Shown: positions 18,792 through 28,569 of the stretch, piece after piece
How the letters are laid out: each line of letters begins with the position of its first letter
How positions within the stretch are numbered: the stretch's first letter is position 1
Origin: Alphaproteobacteria bacterium
GTDB lineage: Bacteria; Pseudomonadota; Alphaproteobacteria; Caulobacterales; Caulobacteraceae
Length of the DNA: 64,000 bases
Assembly (NCBI GenBank): GCA_018821435.1
Contig: JAHJME010000012.1
Coordinates: 124,001 to 188,000 of the forward strand
Direction of reading: 5' to 3'
Translations under genes and position numbers: made by a program
Notes under the pieces: model-generated
The model's input: only the letters and a program-made list of their open reading frames with translations
Told to the model about the DNA's origin: nothing
Databases searched by the model: none

Positions 18792-19226
18792 CTACTTCCG
18801 CCGCCGGACCCCGCGGCCCAGGCCGATCTTCTTGGCGAAGTCGGAGCGCCGCGCGGCATAGGCCGGCGCCACCATCGGATAGTCGGGCGCCAGGCCCCAG
18901 CGGCGGCGATAGTCGTCGGGGCTCAGATTGTAGCGCGAGCGCAGGTAGCGCTTCAGCATCTTCAACCGCTTCCCGTCCTCGAGGCAGACGATGAAATCGT
19001 GCTGCACCGAGCGGCCGATCGGCACCGCCGGCTTGGGGCGTTCCTCGGGCAGCAGGGCAGGGGCCGCGCCGCTCAGTTGCGCCAGCGCCTGGTGAACCGT
19101 CCGGATAATGTCCGGCACCGCATCGGGGGTGACCACGTTTCGGCTGACGTAGGCGGATACGATTCCCGCGCCCAGGCGCATCAGTTCTTCGCCCGAGGGT
19201 CCCTCGGAATCGGGTCCTACGCTCAT
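18792..19226 (-). CDS. MucR/Ros-family transcriptional regulator, zinc ligands altered
   Basis: A 144-residue MucR-type regulator, a family that controls envelope, motility and cell-cycle genes in alphaproteobacteria. The typical core is present: SVQHDFIVCLEDGKRLKMLK, then RYLRSRYNLSPDDYRRRWGL and DYPMVAPAYAARR. In most members the finger reads LKRHLRTHY; here the two histidines are Tyr94 and Arg98, leaving Cys81 without its usual partners, so zinc binding is doubtful. Zinc-free Ros homologues that still bind DNA are known in rhizobia. I chose the ATG at 19226 after GAGGTGG. It is divergent from glyA. Confidence 0.9.
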   Translation of the reverse strand: MSVGPDSEGPSGEELMRLGAGIVSAYVSRNVVTPDAVPDIIRTVHQALAQLSGAAPALLPEERPKPAVPIGRSVQHDFIVCLEDGKRLKMLKRYLRSRYNLSPDDYRRRWGLAPDYPMVAPAYAARRSDFAKKIGLGRGVRRRK

Positions 19227-19424
19227 GACCACCTCATCTCGACACGCTGAACGGCCTTGGGCGTGGCGAAGCCACATTCCGGCCTTGGCCGGTCAACGCT
19301 GCGTACCTGCGAATGGTTCCCAGAAATACTGTGGGCGGGCGCGGTTGGAGGCGGGCGGGTTCGGGGGTAAAGGAGCGCCTTCGCCGAAGCCAGACTCAGG
19401 TCGCCCTCACGAAAGGCCCTGCCC

Positions 19425-20720
<1,296 letters not shown>

Positions 20721-20751
20721 TAGCGTTAAGTGGCCGGATAGGGGGCTAGAT

Positions 20752-21225
20752 ATGCGCTGCCCGTTCTGCGGCCACGACGAAACTCAGGTGAAGGACAGCC
20801 GACCGTCGGAAGACGGCGCGGCGATCCGTCGTCGCCGCGCGTGCCCCTCCTGCGAAGGCCGGTTCACAACCTTCGAGCGTGTGCAGCTCCGTGAGCTGAC
20901 CATCCTGAAGCGGTCGGGCCGCCGCGCGCCGTTCGACCGCGACAAGCTGGCCCGCTCGCTCTCGGTGGCCCTGCGCAAGCGGCCCGTCGAGCCCGAGCGC
21001 GTCGAGCGCATGATCTCCACCATCACCCGCCAGCTGGAAAGCATGGGCGAGACCGAACTGCCGTCCTCCACGATCGGCGAGCTGATCATGAAGCACCTGA
21101 AGCAGCTCGATGACGTCGCCTACGTCCGCTACGCCTCGGTCTACCGCGACTTCAAGGAAACCGACGACTTCGCCCGCTTCCTCGGCGAAGAGGGCCTCGG
21201 CGAGGCCGTCGAGGAGCGGACGTAA
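20752..21225 (+). CDS. nrdR: Transcriptional repressor NrdR
   Basis: A 157-residue repressor of ribonucleotide reductase genes. An N-terminal zinc ribbon (MRCPFCGH and [14 protein letters not shown]) binds DNA, and an ATP-cone domain starting at [18 protein letters not shown] senses dATP/ATP. The length is normal. It is probably transcribed with glyA. In many relatives ribD follows directly; here about 2.4 kb of other genes come first. Confidence 0.96.
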   Translation: MRCPFCGHDETQVKDSRPSEDGAAIRRRRACPSCEGRFTTFERVQLRELTILKRSGRRAPFDRDKLARSLSVALRKRPVEPERVERMISTITRQLESMGETELPSSTIGELIMKHLKQLDDVAYVRYASVYRDFKETDDFARFLGEEGLGEAVEERT

Positions 21226-21230
21226 ACACT

Positions 21231-21265
21231 CCTCTCTCGCCGACCGGAGCGAGGGTAGGGAGAGG
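21231..21265 (+). terminator. Hairpin after nrdR, possible terminator
   Basis: CCTCTCTCGC (21231-21240) can pair with GCGA (21249-21252) and GAGAGG (21260-21265), forming an interrupted ten-base-pair stem six bases after the nrdR stop. There is no T tract, so it may be a transcript-end structure or a copy of a small palindromic repeat. Confidence 0.4.
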
Positions 21266-21328
21266 GGCGACGCAGGCCTCAAAGCTTGCGCGGTGGTCCA
21301 GCCACGACCCACCTTCTGCTCAAGCGGT

Positions 21329-21604
21329 TCACCGAACCGTTTCCGTCTCCTTCGGCGCTGACACGCGGCGCGTGCGGGTCTGGGCCTTGGGCTTCGGCAG
21401 GAGCCGGAAGCGCGTCTGACACCAGGCGAAGTCGACGCCCACATCGAGCAGGGCGTCGGAGCGGCCGCACGGGCAGCCGAACTCCATCACGCCCAGGACA
21501 CGGTAGGTCTCGCCGGCCTGGAGGGGCACGGGCCGTCCCGTGGCATGGTTTGGGGCGGCGTTGACGCAGAGAACCAGATCGCCAGGGCCGACAGCGTCGC
21601 TCAT
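21329..21604 (-). CDS. Hypothetical protein, small, cysteine-containing
   Basis: A predicted 91-residue protein that I cannot assign. It opens with GPGDLVLCVNAAPNH and contains GETYRVLGVMEFGCPCGRSD, then DFAWCQTRFRLLPKPK and a basic, Thr-rich tail. The Val-rich opening followed by GETYRVLGV recalls SH3- or KOW-like beta-barrel proteins, and four cysteines could bind metal; both are guesses. The ATG at 21604 or a GTG at 21613 could be the start. It is convergent with nrdR. Confidence 0.6.
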   Translation of the reverse strand: MSDAVGPGDLVLCVNAAPNHATGRPVPLQAGETYRVLGVMEFGCPCGRSDALLDVGVDFAWCQTRFRLLPKPKAQTRTRRVSAPKETETVR

Positions 21605-21746
21605 AGCTTTCACCCATTCGCTTGCCGTCAGACTAGACCCTGACCCGCAAGGGGCAAAGATCGGTTTCGACGGGCGGCGACTTGGCTACAAATCGAGTCG
21701 CGCGGGGCGGGGTCCTCGAGCGCGCCTGGGCGGAGAGGGTTTGTCG

Positions 21747-22337
21747 GTGACTGTTCGCATTCTGATGGGCTTGGCGTTCGCGGGCTGCCTGGCCACCAGC
21801 GCTTGGGCGCAGGGCGTCGATAACCTGACCCCCGAAGCGAGGGCCGCGTTTTTCGACTGGAACGGATGTCTGGGCGGCCACGTCCAGGCGCGAATGGCCA
21901 CCAGCGACCGACCCGAAGACGTCGCAAGCGCGGCGTTGAAGCTTTGCGAACACCAGGAGCGGACCGCCTCCGAGGCGCTCGCCAAGGACTTTGGCGCGGA
22001 AGGTCGTGCCGGCGTGGTCAGATACCGATCGACGTTCAGCACGCAGGCCGCTCAGGTTGTCACCCGGGCGAGGGCCGGTGTGAGACCCAGCGATCCCCTC
22101 GCCGCGTGGGGGCATTGCGTCGGAGAGGCGACGCAGAAGGCGGTGCTTCAGACGCGCGACGATCCCACCGTGATCGCGGATAATGCGATGATCGCCTGCC
22201 AACAGTTCGAGCAGGCCGCGCGGCGCGCCAATGCCTCCGGCGCCCCGGACGAAGATGAGAAGCTCTTCGCGCTCGGCCATAAAACCCTGCGCGAGCAAGC
22301 GCTGGCGTCCGCATCGTCAGCGCGGGCGGCCCGCTAG
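21747..22337 (+). CDS. Hypothetical secreted protein
   Basis: A predicted 196-residue protein that I do not recognise. Residues 1-22 form a signal peptide (ILMGLAFAGCLATSAWA, cleavage before QG). The mature part is alpha-helical in character, Ala-rich, and has three cysteines spaced through WNGCLGGHV, LKLCEHQE and WGHCVGEAT plus MIACQQFEQ, a four-cysteine pattern that could form two disulphides. I chose the GTG at 21747, nine bases after GGAGAGGG; the ATG at 21765 would cut the leader short. Confidence 0.65.
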   Translation: MTVRILMGLAFAGCLATSAWAQGVDNLTPEARAAFFDWNGCLGGHVQARMATSDRPEDVASAALKLCEHQERTASEALAKDFGAEGRAGVVRYRSTFSTQAAQVVTRARAGVRPSDPLAAWGHCVGEATQKAVLQTRDDPTVIADNAMIACQQFEQAARRANASGAPDEDEKLFALGHKTLREQALASASSARAAR

Positions 22338-22451
22338 GCGCAAGGCCAGCTGAGTGTCGCGTTCGTGAAGCCATCCGCCTGAATCGTCTGCGAGGTCCCG
22401 CGACTAGCTGCGACCGCTTCTGACGCACCGGCGTGTTCCACTCCCGCCCCT

Positions 22452-23015
22452 ATGCTGGATGCGCTCGACATCACCGAAGAGGAGGCGGCGGGGCTCTCGG
22501 AGCTGGCCGCGATCGACCTCGCCACGGCCCGGCGCTTCGCCGAACGGGCGCAGGCGACCGAGGACGCCGATGTCGCCAACCGGTTGGCGCGCACGTCCCA
22601 GCGGGCGGCCCGCTCCTATCGCCAGACCCTGGCCCTGAAAGTGCGCCTGCGGCGCGCGCTCTCAGAGCACGCCCGCGACTATCCTCCCGAACCCGCCGAA
22701 ACGCGGGCGGCCCGGCACGTGGCCGAGGTCCGCCGGGCGGTCTCCCGGGTGGCCTGGGCCGAACGGGAAGCGCTCGAAGGCCCGGAAGAGGAGCGCGAGG
22801 ATTTCTTCGACGATCTGATGTTCGCGTTCTGCGAGCGGCTCGAGGCCTGTGTCGGGACCGAGACATTCGAACGTCTGCCTGTCGACGACGCGGTCGTGCG
22901 GATCTGCCTCGACCTGGATCTGCCCGAGGCCGCGGCCCGCGCCTGGCGCGACCTCCCGGTCCGGACTGCGGACGCGGTCCGGCATTGGCAGGGCCCTGGG
23001 CCCGATCCGCCGTAG
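22452..23015 (+). CDS. Hypothetical protein, charged helical
   Basis: A predicted 187-residue cytoplasmic protein with no signal peptide or membrane segment. It is rich in Ala, Arg and Glu, and long helices such as LARTSQRAARSYRQTLALKV and the acidic EGPEEEREDFFDDLM suggest a helical bundle or coiled coil. I cannot assign a family. The codon pattern matches the neighbours, which supports that it is expressed. It is convergent with the ACT-domain gene, ten bases apart. Confidence 0.65.
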   Translation: MLDALDITEEEAAGLSELAAIDLATARRFAERAQATEDADVANRLARTSQRAARSYRQTLALKVRLRRALSEHARDYPPEPAETRAARHVAEVRRAVSRVAWAEREALEGPEEEREDFFDDLMFAFCERLEACVGTETFERLPVDDAVVRICLDLDLPEAAARAWRDLPVRTADAVRHWQGPGPDPP

Positions 23016-23025
23016 CGTATCTCGG

Positions 23026-23550
23026 TCAGGCCGACTCGGCCGGGCTGACCGAGATATCGACCATGATCTCGGCGGAAATGTCCTCCAGCGCGGCCTGGAC
23101 GTCGGCGGCCCTCAGGGCCGGCGGCAGGCGCAGGCGTGCGGTCATGCGGAACAGCGGCGCGCCGGAATGCGGCTCGGCGGCGACCGCCGTGTCGAACGCC
23201 TCGATATTGACCTCCAGCCCGCTCAGGACGGCGGTGACCTGATGGACGATCCCGGGCCGGTCCTGGCCGACCAGGCCGAAGCGGATGGTCTCGCCGGTTG
23301 CGTCGGCGACCTCGACAGCGGGCGCGATCCGTACTTCCAGCCCCTGGGCGTCCACCGCGCGGACGGCCGCGCGCAGCGCCTCGACGCCGTCGGCCGCCAG
23401 CTCCACCCGCACCGAGCCGACATAAAGCCCGCCCAGCCGGCTGAGATGGCTCTCCAGCCAGTTGCCGCCGGCCGACAGGACGGCGCCCGCCAGCGCTTGC
23501 GTCAGGCCCGGTCGGTCGCTGCCGACTACACTCAGGATCAGGGTCGTCAT
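23026..23550 (-). CDS. ACT-domain protein, GcvR-like
   Basis: A 174-residue protein with two ACT domains, each starting with a DRPGL/DRPGI motif: SVVGSDRPGLTQALAGAV near residue 6 and GLVGQDRPGIVHQVTAV near residue 90. This layout is that of GcvR, the glycine cleavage repressor accessory protein, and of other small amino-acid sensing proteins. It may sense glycine or serine; glyA is nearby but not adjacent. Two ATG codons in tandem (23553 and 23550) could serve as start. It is divergent from ribD. Confidence 0.82.
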   Translation of the reverse strand: MTTLILSVVGSDRPGLTQALAGAVLSAGGNWLESHLSRLGGLYVGSVRVELAADGVEALRAAVRAVDAQGLEVRIAPAVEVADATGETIRFGLVGQDRPGIVHQVTAVLSGLEVNIEAFDTAVAAEPHSGAPLFRMTARLRLPPALRAADVQAALEDISAEIMVDISVSPAESA

Positions 23551-23704
23551 CATCGGCTCTCGACAGGGCGGCACGGCGCGCGAACGAGCCACGGCGGACG
23601 GCCGCCGTCAATCGGTGGCGCGGAACCGCCCGGCGGCTTGCGGTTGAGCCGGCGCCCGCCCGGATGGCTGGCGCCCGTCGTCGACGCCTCATAAGGGTAG
23701 GCGG

Positions 23705-24349
23705 ATGAGCGTCACCCTAAAGCTCGCGACCTCGCTCGACGGCCGCATCGCCACCGCATCCGGCGAGAGCCGCTGGATCACCGGCCCGCTGGCCCGTGAA
23801 CAGGTGCATCGCCTGCGCGGAGCCCATGACGCGGTGCTGGTCGGTATCGAGACGGCGCTGGCCGACGACCCCGAGTTGACCGTCCGCCTTCCCGGCTACA
23901 ACGGCCGCCAGCCGGCGCGCGTGGTGCTGGACAGCCGCCAGCGGCTCGCGCCCGACTGCAAGCTGGTTCGGACCGCCCGCGAGATCCCCACCTACGTCAT
24001 CGCCACCGACGCGGCGAACCCGGCCCTGGTCGCGGCCGGCGTCCGCGTCCTGACCGTGCCCGCCGTGGGCGAGGATCGTCCCGAGTTGAAGGCCGTCGTC
24101 CAGGCCCTGGCCGCGGAAGGCCTGTCCGACCTGTTCGTCGAAGGTGGCGGCCAGGTGGCCGGCAGTTTCCTGCGCTGTGGGCTGGTCGATGCGCTGGAGT
24201 GGTTCCGCAGCTCCATCGTGATCGGCGGCGAGGGACGGCCCGGCATCGGCGCCCTGGCCGTTGCGGCGCTGGCCGAGGCGCCCCATTTCCGGCGGGTGGA
24301 GGTCACGCCGTTGGGCGACGACCTCTGGGAACGCTACGCGCGAGGCTGA
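23705..24349 (+). CDS. ribD: RibD reductase domain only (5-amino-6-ribosylamino-uracil phosphate reductase)
   Basis: A 214-residue protein that corresponds only to the C-terminal reductase half of RibD, beginning TLKLATSLDGRIATASGES and continuing RWITGPLAREQVHRLRG, ADDPELTVR and LFVEGGGQVAGSFL. Bifunctional RibD is usually about 360 residues, with a zinc deaminase (HxE and PCxxC) first; no such motifs occur in the upstream 2.4 kb. The ATG at 23705 follows GGGTAGGCGG. Next comes ribE six bases on, so it probably supplies the reductase step in riboflavin synthesis, with the deaminase encoded elsewhere. Confidence 0.88.
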   Translation: MSVTLKLATSLDGRIATASGESRWITGPLAREQVHRLRGAHDAVLVGIETALADDPELTVRLPGYNGRQPARVVLDSRQRLAPDCKLVRTAREIPTYVIATDAANPALVAAGVRVLTVPAVGEDRPELKAVVQALAAEGLSDLFVEGGGQVAGSFLRCGLVDALEWFRSSIVIGGEGRPGIGALAVAALAEAPHFRRVEVTPLGDDLWERYARG

Positions 24350-24355
24350 GGCTGC

Positions 24356-24946
24356 ATGTTCACCGGCATTGTCACCGACGTGGGGCGCGTCCGCGCCGTC
24401 CGCGACACCAACCGCGACCGCCGGTTCGAGGTGGAGACCCGCTTCGACCTCTCGACCGTCGATATCGGCGCCTCGATCAGCCATGCGGGCTGCTGCCTGA
24501 CCGTGGTCGAGAAGGGCGAGGGCTGGTTCGCCGTGGAGGTGTCCGGCGAGACCCTGTCGCTGACCACCCTGTCGGATTGGCATGAGGGCCGGCCGGTCAA
24601 CCTGGAGCGCGCCGCCAAGGTCGGCGACGAACTGGGGGGCCACATCGTCTCGGGCCACGTCGACGGCGTCGGCGAAGTGATTTCCATCGAGAGCGAGGGC
24701 GGGTCGCACCGCGTCCAGGTGCGCGTACCCCGTCCGCTGCACCGCTACATCGCGCCCAAGGGCTCGATCACCGTCGAGGGCGTGTCGCTCACCGTCAACG
24801 AGGTCGAGGACGACGTGTTCGGCGTCAACCTGATCCCTCATACCTGGGACGTGACCACCCTGGGGACGCTGAAAGTCGGCTCGCGGGTCAATCTGGAGAT
24901 CGACATGCTGGCGCGCTATCTCGCCCGCTGGCGCGAAACGGCCTAA
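24356..24946 (+). CDS. ribE: Riboflavin synthase alpha subunit
   Basis: A 196-residue enzyme that dismutates two 6,7-dimethyl-8-ribityllumazine molecules to riboflavin. It has the two lumazine-binding repeats of the family: [15 protein letters not shown] at the start of the first and [17 protein letters not shown] at the start of the second. [12 protein letters not shown] and [12 protein letters not shown] are matching positions in the two halves. It sits between ribD and ribH; ribBA, which often lies here in alphaproteobacteria, is missing. Confidence 0.95.
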   Translation: MFTGIVTDVGRVRAVRDTNRDRRFEVETRFDLSTVDIGASISHAGCCLTVVEKGEGWFAVEVSGETLSLTTLSDWHEGRPVNLERAAKVGDELGGHIVSGHVDGVGEVISIESEGGSHRVQVRVPRPLHRYIAPKGSITVEGVSLTVNEVEDDVFGVNLIPHTWDVTTLGTLKVGSRVNLEIDMLARYLARWRETA

Positions 24947-24977
24947 AGGCTTCGGCTCAAGTTCCGAAGGACCACCT

Positions 24978-25442
24978 ATGAGCGATGAGCCGATCCGCAT
25001 CCTGATCGTGGAGGCGCGCTTCTACGACGACCTGGCCGACGCCCTTCTGGAGGGCGCGACTCAGGCCCTGACCGCGTTCGGCGCGGAGTACGACGTCGTG
25101 ACCGTGCCCGGCGCCCTGGAGATTCCGGGCGCCATCGCGTTCGCCGAGGAGGGCGGCCACCGCCCCACCGGCAAGCATTACGACGGCTATGTGGCGCTGG
25201 GCAGCGTGATCCGCGGCGAGACCTATCACTTCGAGATCGTCTCGAACGAGAGCGCGCGCGGGATCATGGACCTGACGATCGGCAAACGCCTGTGCATCGG
25301 CAACGGCGTCCTGACCACCGAGGACGACGAGCAGGCCTGGGCGCGCGCCCGGATCAGCGAAGGCGACAAGGGCGGCGGCGCGGCGCGCGCGGCCCTGACC
25401 ATGATCGACCTGAAGCAGCAGCTGCTGGGCGGCAAGCGATGA
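24978..25442 (+). CDS. ribH: 6,7-dimethyl-8-ribityllumazine synthase
   Basis: A 154-residue enzyme that makes the riboflavin synthase substrate from 3,4-dihydroxybutanone phosphate and the aminouracil. It shows the conserved [11 protein letters not shown] and [16 protein letters not shown], the latter with the catalytic His. The stop overlaps the nusB start, so ribH and nusB are translationally coupled. Confidence 0.95.
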   Translation: MSDEPIRILIVEARFYDDLADALLEGATQALTAFGAEYDVVTVPGALEIPGAIAFAEEGGHRPTGKHYDGYVALGSVIRGETYHFEIVSNESARGIMDLTIGKRLCIGNGVLTTEDDEQAWARARISEGDKGGGAARAALTMIDLKQQLLGGKR

Positions 25443-25903
25443 GCGCGCATGCGTCCCGTTCGGTCGCCCGCCTGGCGGCCGTGCAGGCCCTCTATCAGAT
25501 GGAAGTCTCCTCCATCGGCGTCGAGAGCGTGATCCGCGAGTTCACCGAGCACCGCTTCGACCGCGCCATGGAAGGCGTGGAGGGGGAGGGCGACACCCTG
25601 GCCTCGGCCGATGAGGCCTTCTTCGCCGAACTGGTGCGCGGTGTGGTCTCCGAGCAGAAGCGCATCGACGCTTCCATCGCCAAGCGCCTGGCCGAGAACT
25701 GGCGGCTGGAACGGCTGGACGCCACCGTCCGCGCTATCCTGCGCGCCGGCGCCTATGAGCTGGCCAATCGTCCCGACGTTCCGACCGAGGTGGCGATCGA
25801 CGAGTATGTCGAGGTGGCCAAGAGCTTCTTCGAGGGCACCGAGCCCGGCTTCGTGAACGGCGCCCTGGACGCGGTGGCGCGGGATGTCCGGCCTGCCGCC
25901 TGA
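25439..25903 (+). CDS. nusB: Transcription antitermination factor NusB
   Basis: A 154-residue all-helical RNA-binding protein that works with S10 in rRNA antitermination. It opens with [22 protein letters not shown] sequence (residues 6-22 here: [17 protein letters not shown]) and has the signature [18 protein letters not shown] and [10 protein letters not shown]. The ATG at 25439 overlaps the ribH stop, and its end overlaps the thiL start by 20 bases. The ribH-nusB-thiL order is common in bacteria. Confidence 0.95.
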   Translation: MSAHASRSVARLAAVQALYQMEVSSIGVESVIREFTEHRFDRAMEGVEGEGDTLASADEAFFAELVRGVVSEQKRIDASIAKRLAENWRLERLDATVRAILRAGAYELANRPDVPTEVAIDEYVEVAKSFFEGTEPGFVNGALDAVARDVRPAA

Positions 25904-26858
25904 TCCTCCAACAGGCAAGCTGGACGAGTTCGGCGAGATCGCCCGGCTGTTCCGCCCCCTGACCCGGGGCGCGCCGGGCGCCTTCGATCTCACGGACGAC
26001 GCCGCGATCATCCCGCAACGCGCGGGCTTCGACCTGGTGGTGACCAAGGACGCTATCGTTGAGGGCGTGCACTTCCCGGTGGGCGAGGCGCCCGAGTTGG
26101 TCGCCCGCAAGCTGGTGCGGGTGAACCTCTCCGACCTCGCCGCCAAGGCCGCCGAGCCCTTCGCCGCCTTCCTGGCCGTGGCCTGGCCCCAGGGCTTCTC
26201 GGACCGCGACCGCGAGCACTTCGCCATGGGCCTGGCCGCCGACCTGGAAGCCTACGGCGTCAGCCTCATGGGCGGCGACACGGTGACCACGCCCGGATCG
26301 TTCATGTGCACGCTCACCGCGATGGGCTGGGTCCCGGCCGGCCGGATGGTCCGCCGCGCCGGCGCGCGGCCCGGCGACAAGCTGCTGGTCAGCGGCACCA
26401 TCGGCGACGCGACCCTGGGCCTGGCCGCCGTGAAGGGCGAGGTCGACGATCCCGACGGCCGGCTGGCCCACCGCTACCGGCTGCCCGAACCCCGCGTCGA
26501 TCTGCGCGAGACCCTGCGCCGACATGCGACGGCGGCGGCGGACGTCTCTGACGGCCTGATCGCCGACGCGCGCCACATCGCCGAGGCCAGCGGCGTCGGC
26601 CTGCAGATCGACCTGGACCGCATCCCCCTATCCGGCGCTGCCGCCACCTGGCTGGAGCATCAGGCCGATGTCGGCGCCAGCCTTCTGCGCCTGGGCACGG
26701 GCGGCGACGACTATGAAGTGGTCTGCACCATGGCCTCCGGCGTCCGCAAACCGGCCGGCTTCACCGTCATCGGCGAAGTGCGTGAAGGCCACGGCGTCGA
26801 GGTGCTGGCCGCCGGCCGCCCCGTCGATCCAGGCCAGGGCGGCTGGCGGCACGGCTAG
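25884..26858 (+). CDS. thiL: Thiamine-monophosphate kinase
   Basis: A 324-residue AIR-synthase-type ATP enzyme that phosphorylates thiamine monophosphate to thiamine diphosphate. It shows [35 protein letters not shown] and GDTVTTPG, all ATP- and metal-binding motifs of ThiL. The ATG at 25884 lies inside the end of nusB. Its stop overlaps by four bases the stop of the convergent protease gene. Confidence 0.95.
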   Translation: MSGLPPDPPTGKLDEFGEIARLFRPLTRGAPGAFDLTDDAAIIPQRAGFDLVVTKDAIVEGVHFPVGEAPELVARKLVRVNLSDLAAKAAEPFAAFLAVAWPQGFSDRDREHFAMGLAADLEAYGVSLMGGDTVTTPGSFMCTLTAMGWVPAGRMVRRAGARPGDKLLVSGTIGDATLGLAAVKGEVDDPDGRLAHRYRLPEPRVDLRETLRRHATAAADVSDGLIADARHIAEASGVGLQIDLDRIPLSGAAATWLEHQADVGASLLRLGTGGDDYEVVCTMASGVRKPAGFTVIGEVREGHGVEVLAAGRPVDPGQGGWRHG

Positions 26859-27802
26859 ACGAAGTCGAACCGCACCTGCGAACGGCCGAAGTCCAGGGCC
26901 ACCTGTTCGAACTGGCTGAGCAGGTCCATGCCGATGACCAGGGCCGGGCTGTCCTTCAGGTCCCAGAGGTCGAAGACGTGCATGTCGGCGCAGGTGACCT
27001 GCACGTTCCCCAGGTGAAGGCCGCCCAGGCGCAGGAAGGGCAGGAACAGCGACTCGCCGACGAAGATCTCGCCGGCCAGGGTCTCCATCTGCACCAGCCG
27101 CAGCGGCGGGATCTTCTCGGAGGCCCGGCGCTCCTGCTCGCGGACCAGGTTGCGCAGCGCGCTGTTGCACAGCGTGCCCTGGGCGCCGCTGTCGATGATC
27201 GCGCTGATCCGCTTACCCCCCAGGTCGGCGTCGACGATGGTGAGCTGGCCGTACTTGCGCCGCGCGGGCACCACGACCACGCGGCCCGCCTCGCTCTGGT
27301 CGTGCCGCGAGCGGGTGATCTCCATCCGCTTGTCCTTGAAGTCGAGGACCAGCCGTTGGTTCTTCAGCCAGTCGACGCCCAGCACGCCATCCACCTCTTC
27401 GCCCTTGATCGGCAGGGACGGGGCCTTGACGTTGCGCCGGTTGCGCGGCCCCACCTGCAGCAGGTCCAGCATCACGACGGGGCGCTGGCGAACGCCTACG
27501 ACGGTGTGGACCGCGCGCGACCCGCTGGACTTGAGGTCCAGCCGTTCCGCCAGGCGGTGGGACACGCAGCTTATGTTGGCGCCGGTATCCAGCAAGAAGT
27601 TGAACGGCCCCTGGCCGTTGATCTGCACGGGCGCCAGCATGTGCTCGTACCTGCTCTGGACCGTGTCGAGCCGGGTGGCCGGCTCGTCGGCGTCGGTCAG
27701 CTCGGGAAGCGCTGTCGCCTGAGCCAGCGCGCGGCCCGCCGGCAACGCGACGCCTCCGGCGGCCAGCAAGGCGAGGGCGGCGTGGCGACGGGTCGGAGAC
27801 AT
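26855..27802 (-). CDS. Exported retropepsin-like aspartic protease (clan AA)
   Basis: A 315-residue protein with an N-terminal leader (TRRHAALALLAAGGVALPAG) that could be Tat- or Sec-type. Two retropepsin-like domains are visible: FLLDTGANISCVS in the first half and AIIDSGAQGTLCNS in the second, each with a catalytic D-T/S-G. Bacterial two-domain proteins of this type are usually periplasmic and have unknown targets. I chose the ATG at 27802 following GGAGGTACGGAGC instead of an upstream frame extension at 27886. It is divergent from the next gene. Confidence 0.82.
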   Translation of the reverse strand: MSPTRRHAALALLAAGGVALPAGRALAQATALPELTDADEPATRLDTVQSRYEHMLAPVQINGQGPFNFLLDTGANISCVSHRLAERLDLKSSGSRAVHTVVGVRQRPVVMLDLLQVGPRNRRNVKAPSLPIKGEEVDGVLGVDWLKNQRLVLDFKDKRMEITRSRHDQSEAGRVVVVPARRKYGQLTIVDADLGGKRISAIIDSGAQGTLCNSALRNLVREQERRASEKIPPLRLVQMETLAGEIFVGESLFLPFLRLGGLHLGNVQVTCADMHVFDLWDLKDSPALVIGMDLLSQFEQVALDFGRSQVRFDFV

Positions 27803-27909
27803 GCTCCGTACCTCCCTTTGATTATTACGGCCAAGGTACCACCGTTCGCCGGTGCGGACCACGCAACGTGCGGTGAGCGGTCTCAACCTTGCGGCAACCG
27901 ATTCCGCCC

Positions 27910-28356
27910 ATGGTCGCCCCCATGATTCGCCGGGTCCTCCTCGCCGCCCTCCTCACGCTCGCCACGAGCGCCGCGCAGGCGGCGGAACCGAAGAAGGAGG
28001 GCAAGGACGGCAAAGGCGACGTCGGCCAGTACGTGGACCTTCGCCCGGTCGGCCTGCCGATCATCAGCGAGCGTCGGCTGGTGAACTATGTCTTCGTCAA
28101 TATCCGCATCAACCTGACCACGGCGGCCAACGCGGCCAAGCTGCGCGAGAAGGAGCCGTTCTTCCGCGACGCCCTGGTCCGCGCCGGCCACCGCACGCCG
28201 TTCACCAATCCCGCGGACCTCAGCGCGGTCGACGTGCCGCGGCTGACGGCGGTCCTGATCCGCGAGTGCACGGCGATCGCCGGCCCCGGCCAGATCCGCT
28301 CGGTGGTGATCACCTCGCAGGCCCCGCGGCGCCGCCTTCGCCCGCCGAAGCCCTGA
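27910..28356 (+). CDS. Hypothetical exported protein
   Basis: A 148-residue predicted periplasmic protein. The signal peptide is MIRRVLLAALLTLATSAAQA, followed by a Lys-rich patch (KKEGKDGKGD) and a domain with GLPIISERRLVNYVFVNIRI, LREKEPFFRDALVRA and a basic, Pro-rich tail. The layout recalls the periplasmic part of FliL-like proteins, but that is only an impression. The start may be the ATG at 27910 or at 27922. I cannot assign a function. Confidence 0.65.
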   Translation: MVAPMIRRVLLAALLTLATSAAQAAEPKKEGKDGKGDVGQYVDLRPVGLPIISERRLVNYVFVNIRINLTTAANAAKLREKEPFFRDALVRAGHRTPFTNPADLSAVDVPRLTAVLIRECTAIAGPGQIRSVVITSQAPRRRLRPPKP

Positions 28357-28479
28357 TCGCCGCGCTCCCAGCGCCCGCGTTCCCCGGCGTCGCGGTTGCA
28401 CCGCTCTCGAAAACCTGAGTACGCTGCCCGGTCTTTCCACGGGCGCATATCTGCGCGCGCGGAAGTTAGTTGGGGAAAC

Positions 28480-28545
28480 GCGACGGGGGATGGGAGCCGA
28501 CCGCACGCACGCCCATAAGAGGCGGCAGCCGGTCACCCCCGCGAC
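28480..28545 (+). other. Possible structured leader of hppA
   Basis: Between the hypothetical gene and hppA, CGGGGG (28484-28489) can pair with CCCCCG (28536-28541), and GACC (28499-28502) with GGTC (28531-28534), enclosing a C-rich loop. This could be a folded 5' untranslated region ending about 25 bases before the start codon. It does not match any riboswitch consensus I can recall. Confidence 0.3.
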
Positions 28546-28569
28546 AAACTCGCAAAGGGGCGATTCAAT

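Noticed and set aside
19340..19424. Glycine-riboswitch-like sequence upstream of glyA (GCCGAAGCCAGACTCAGGT)
   Set aside because: A fragment resembles the CCGAAGG and CTCAGG parts of glycine aptamers, but the P1 partner and the second conserved internal loop are missing.
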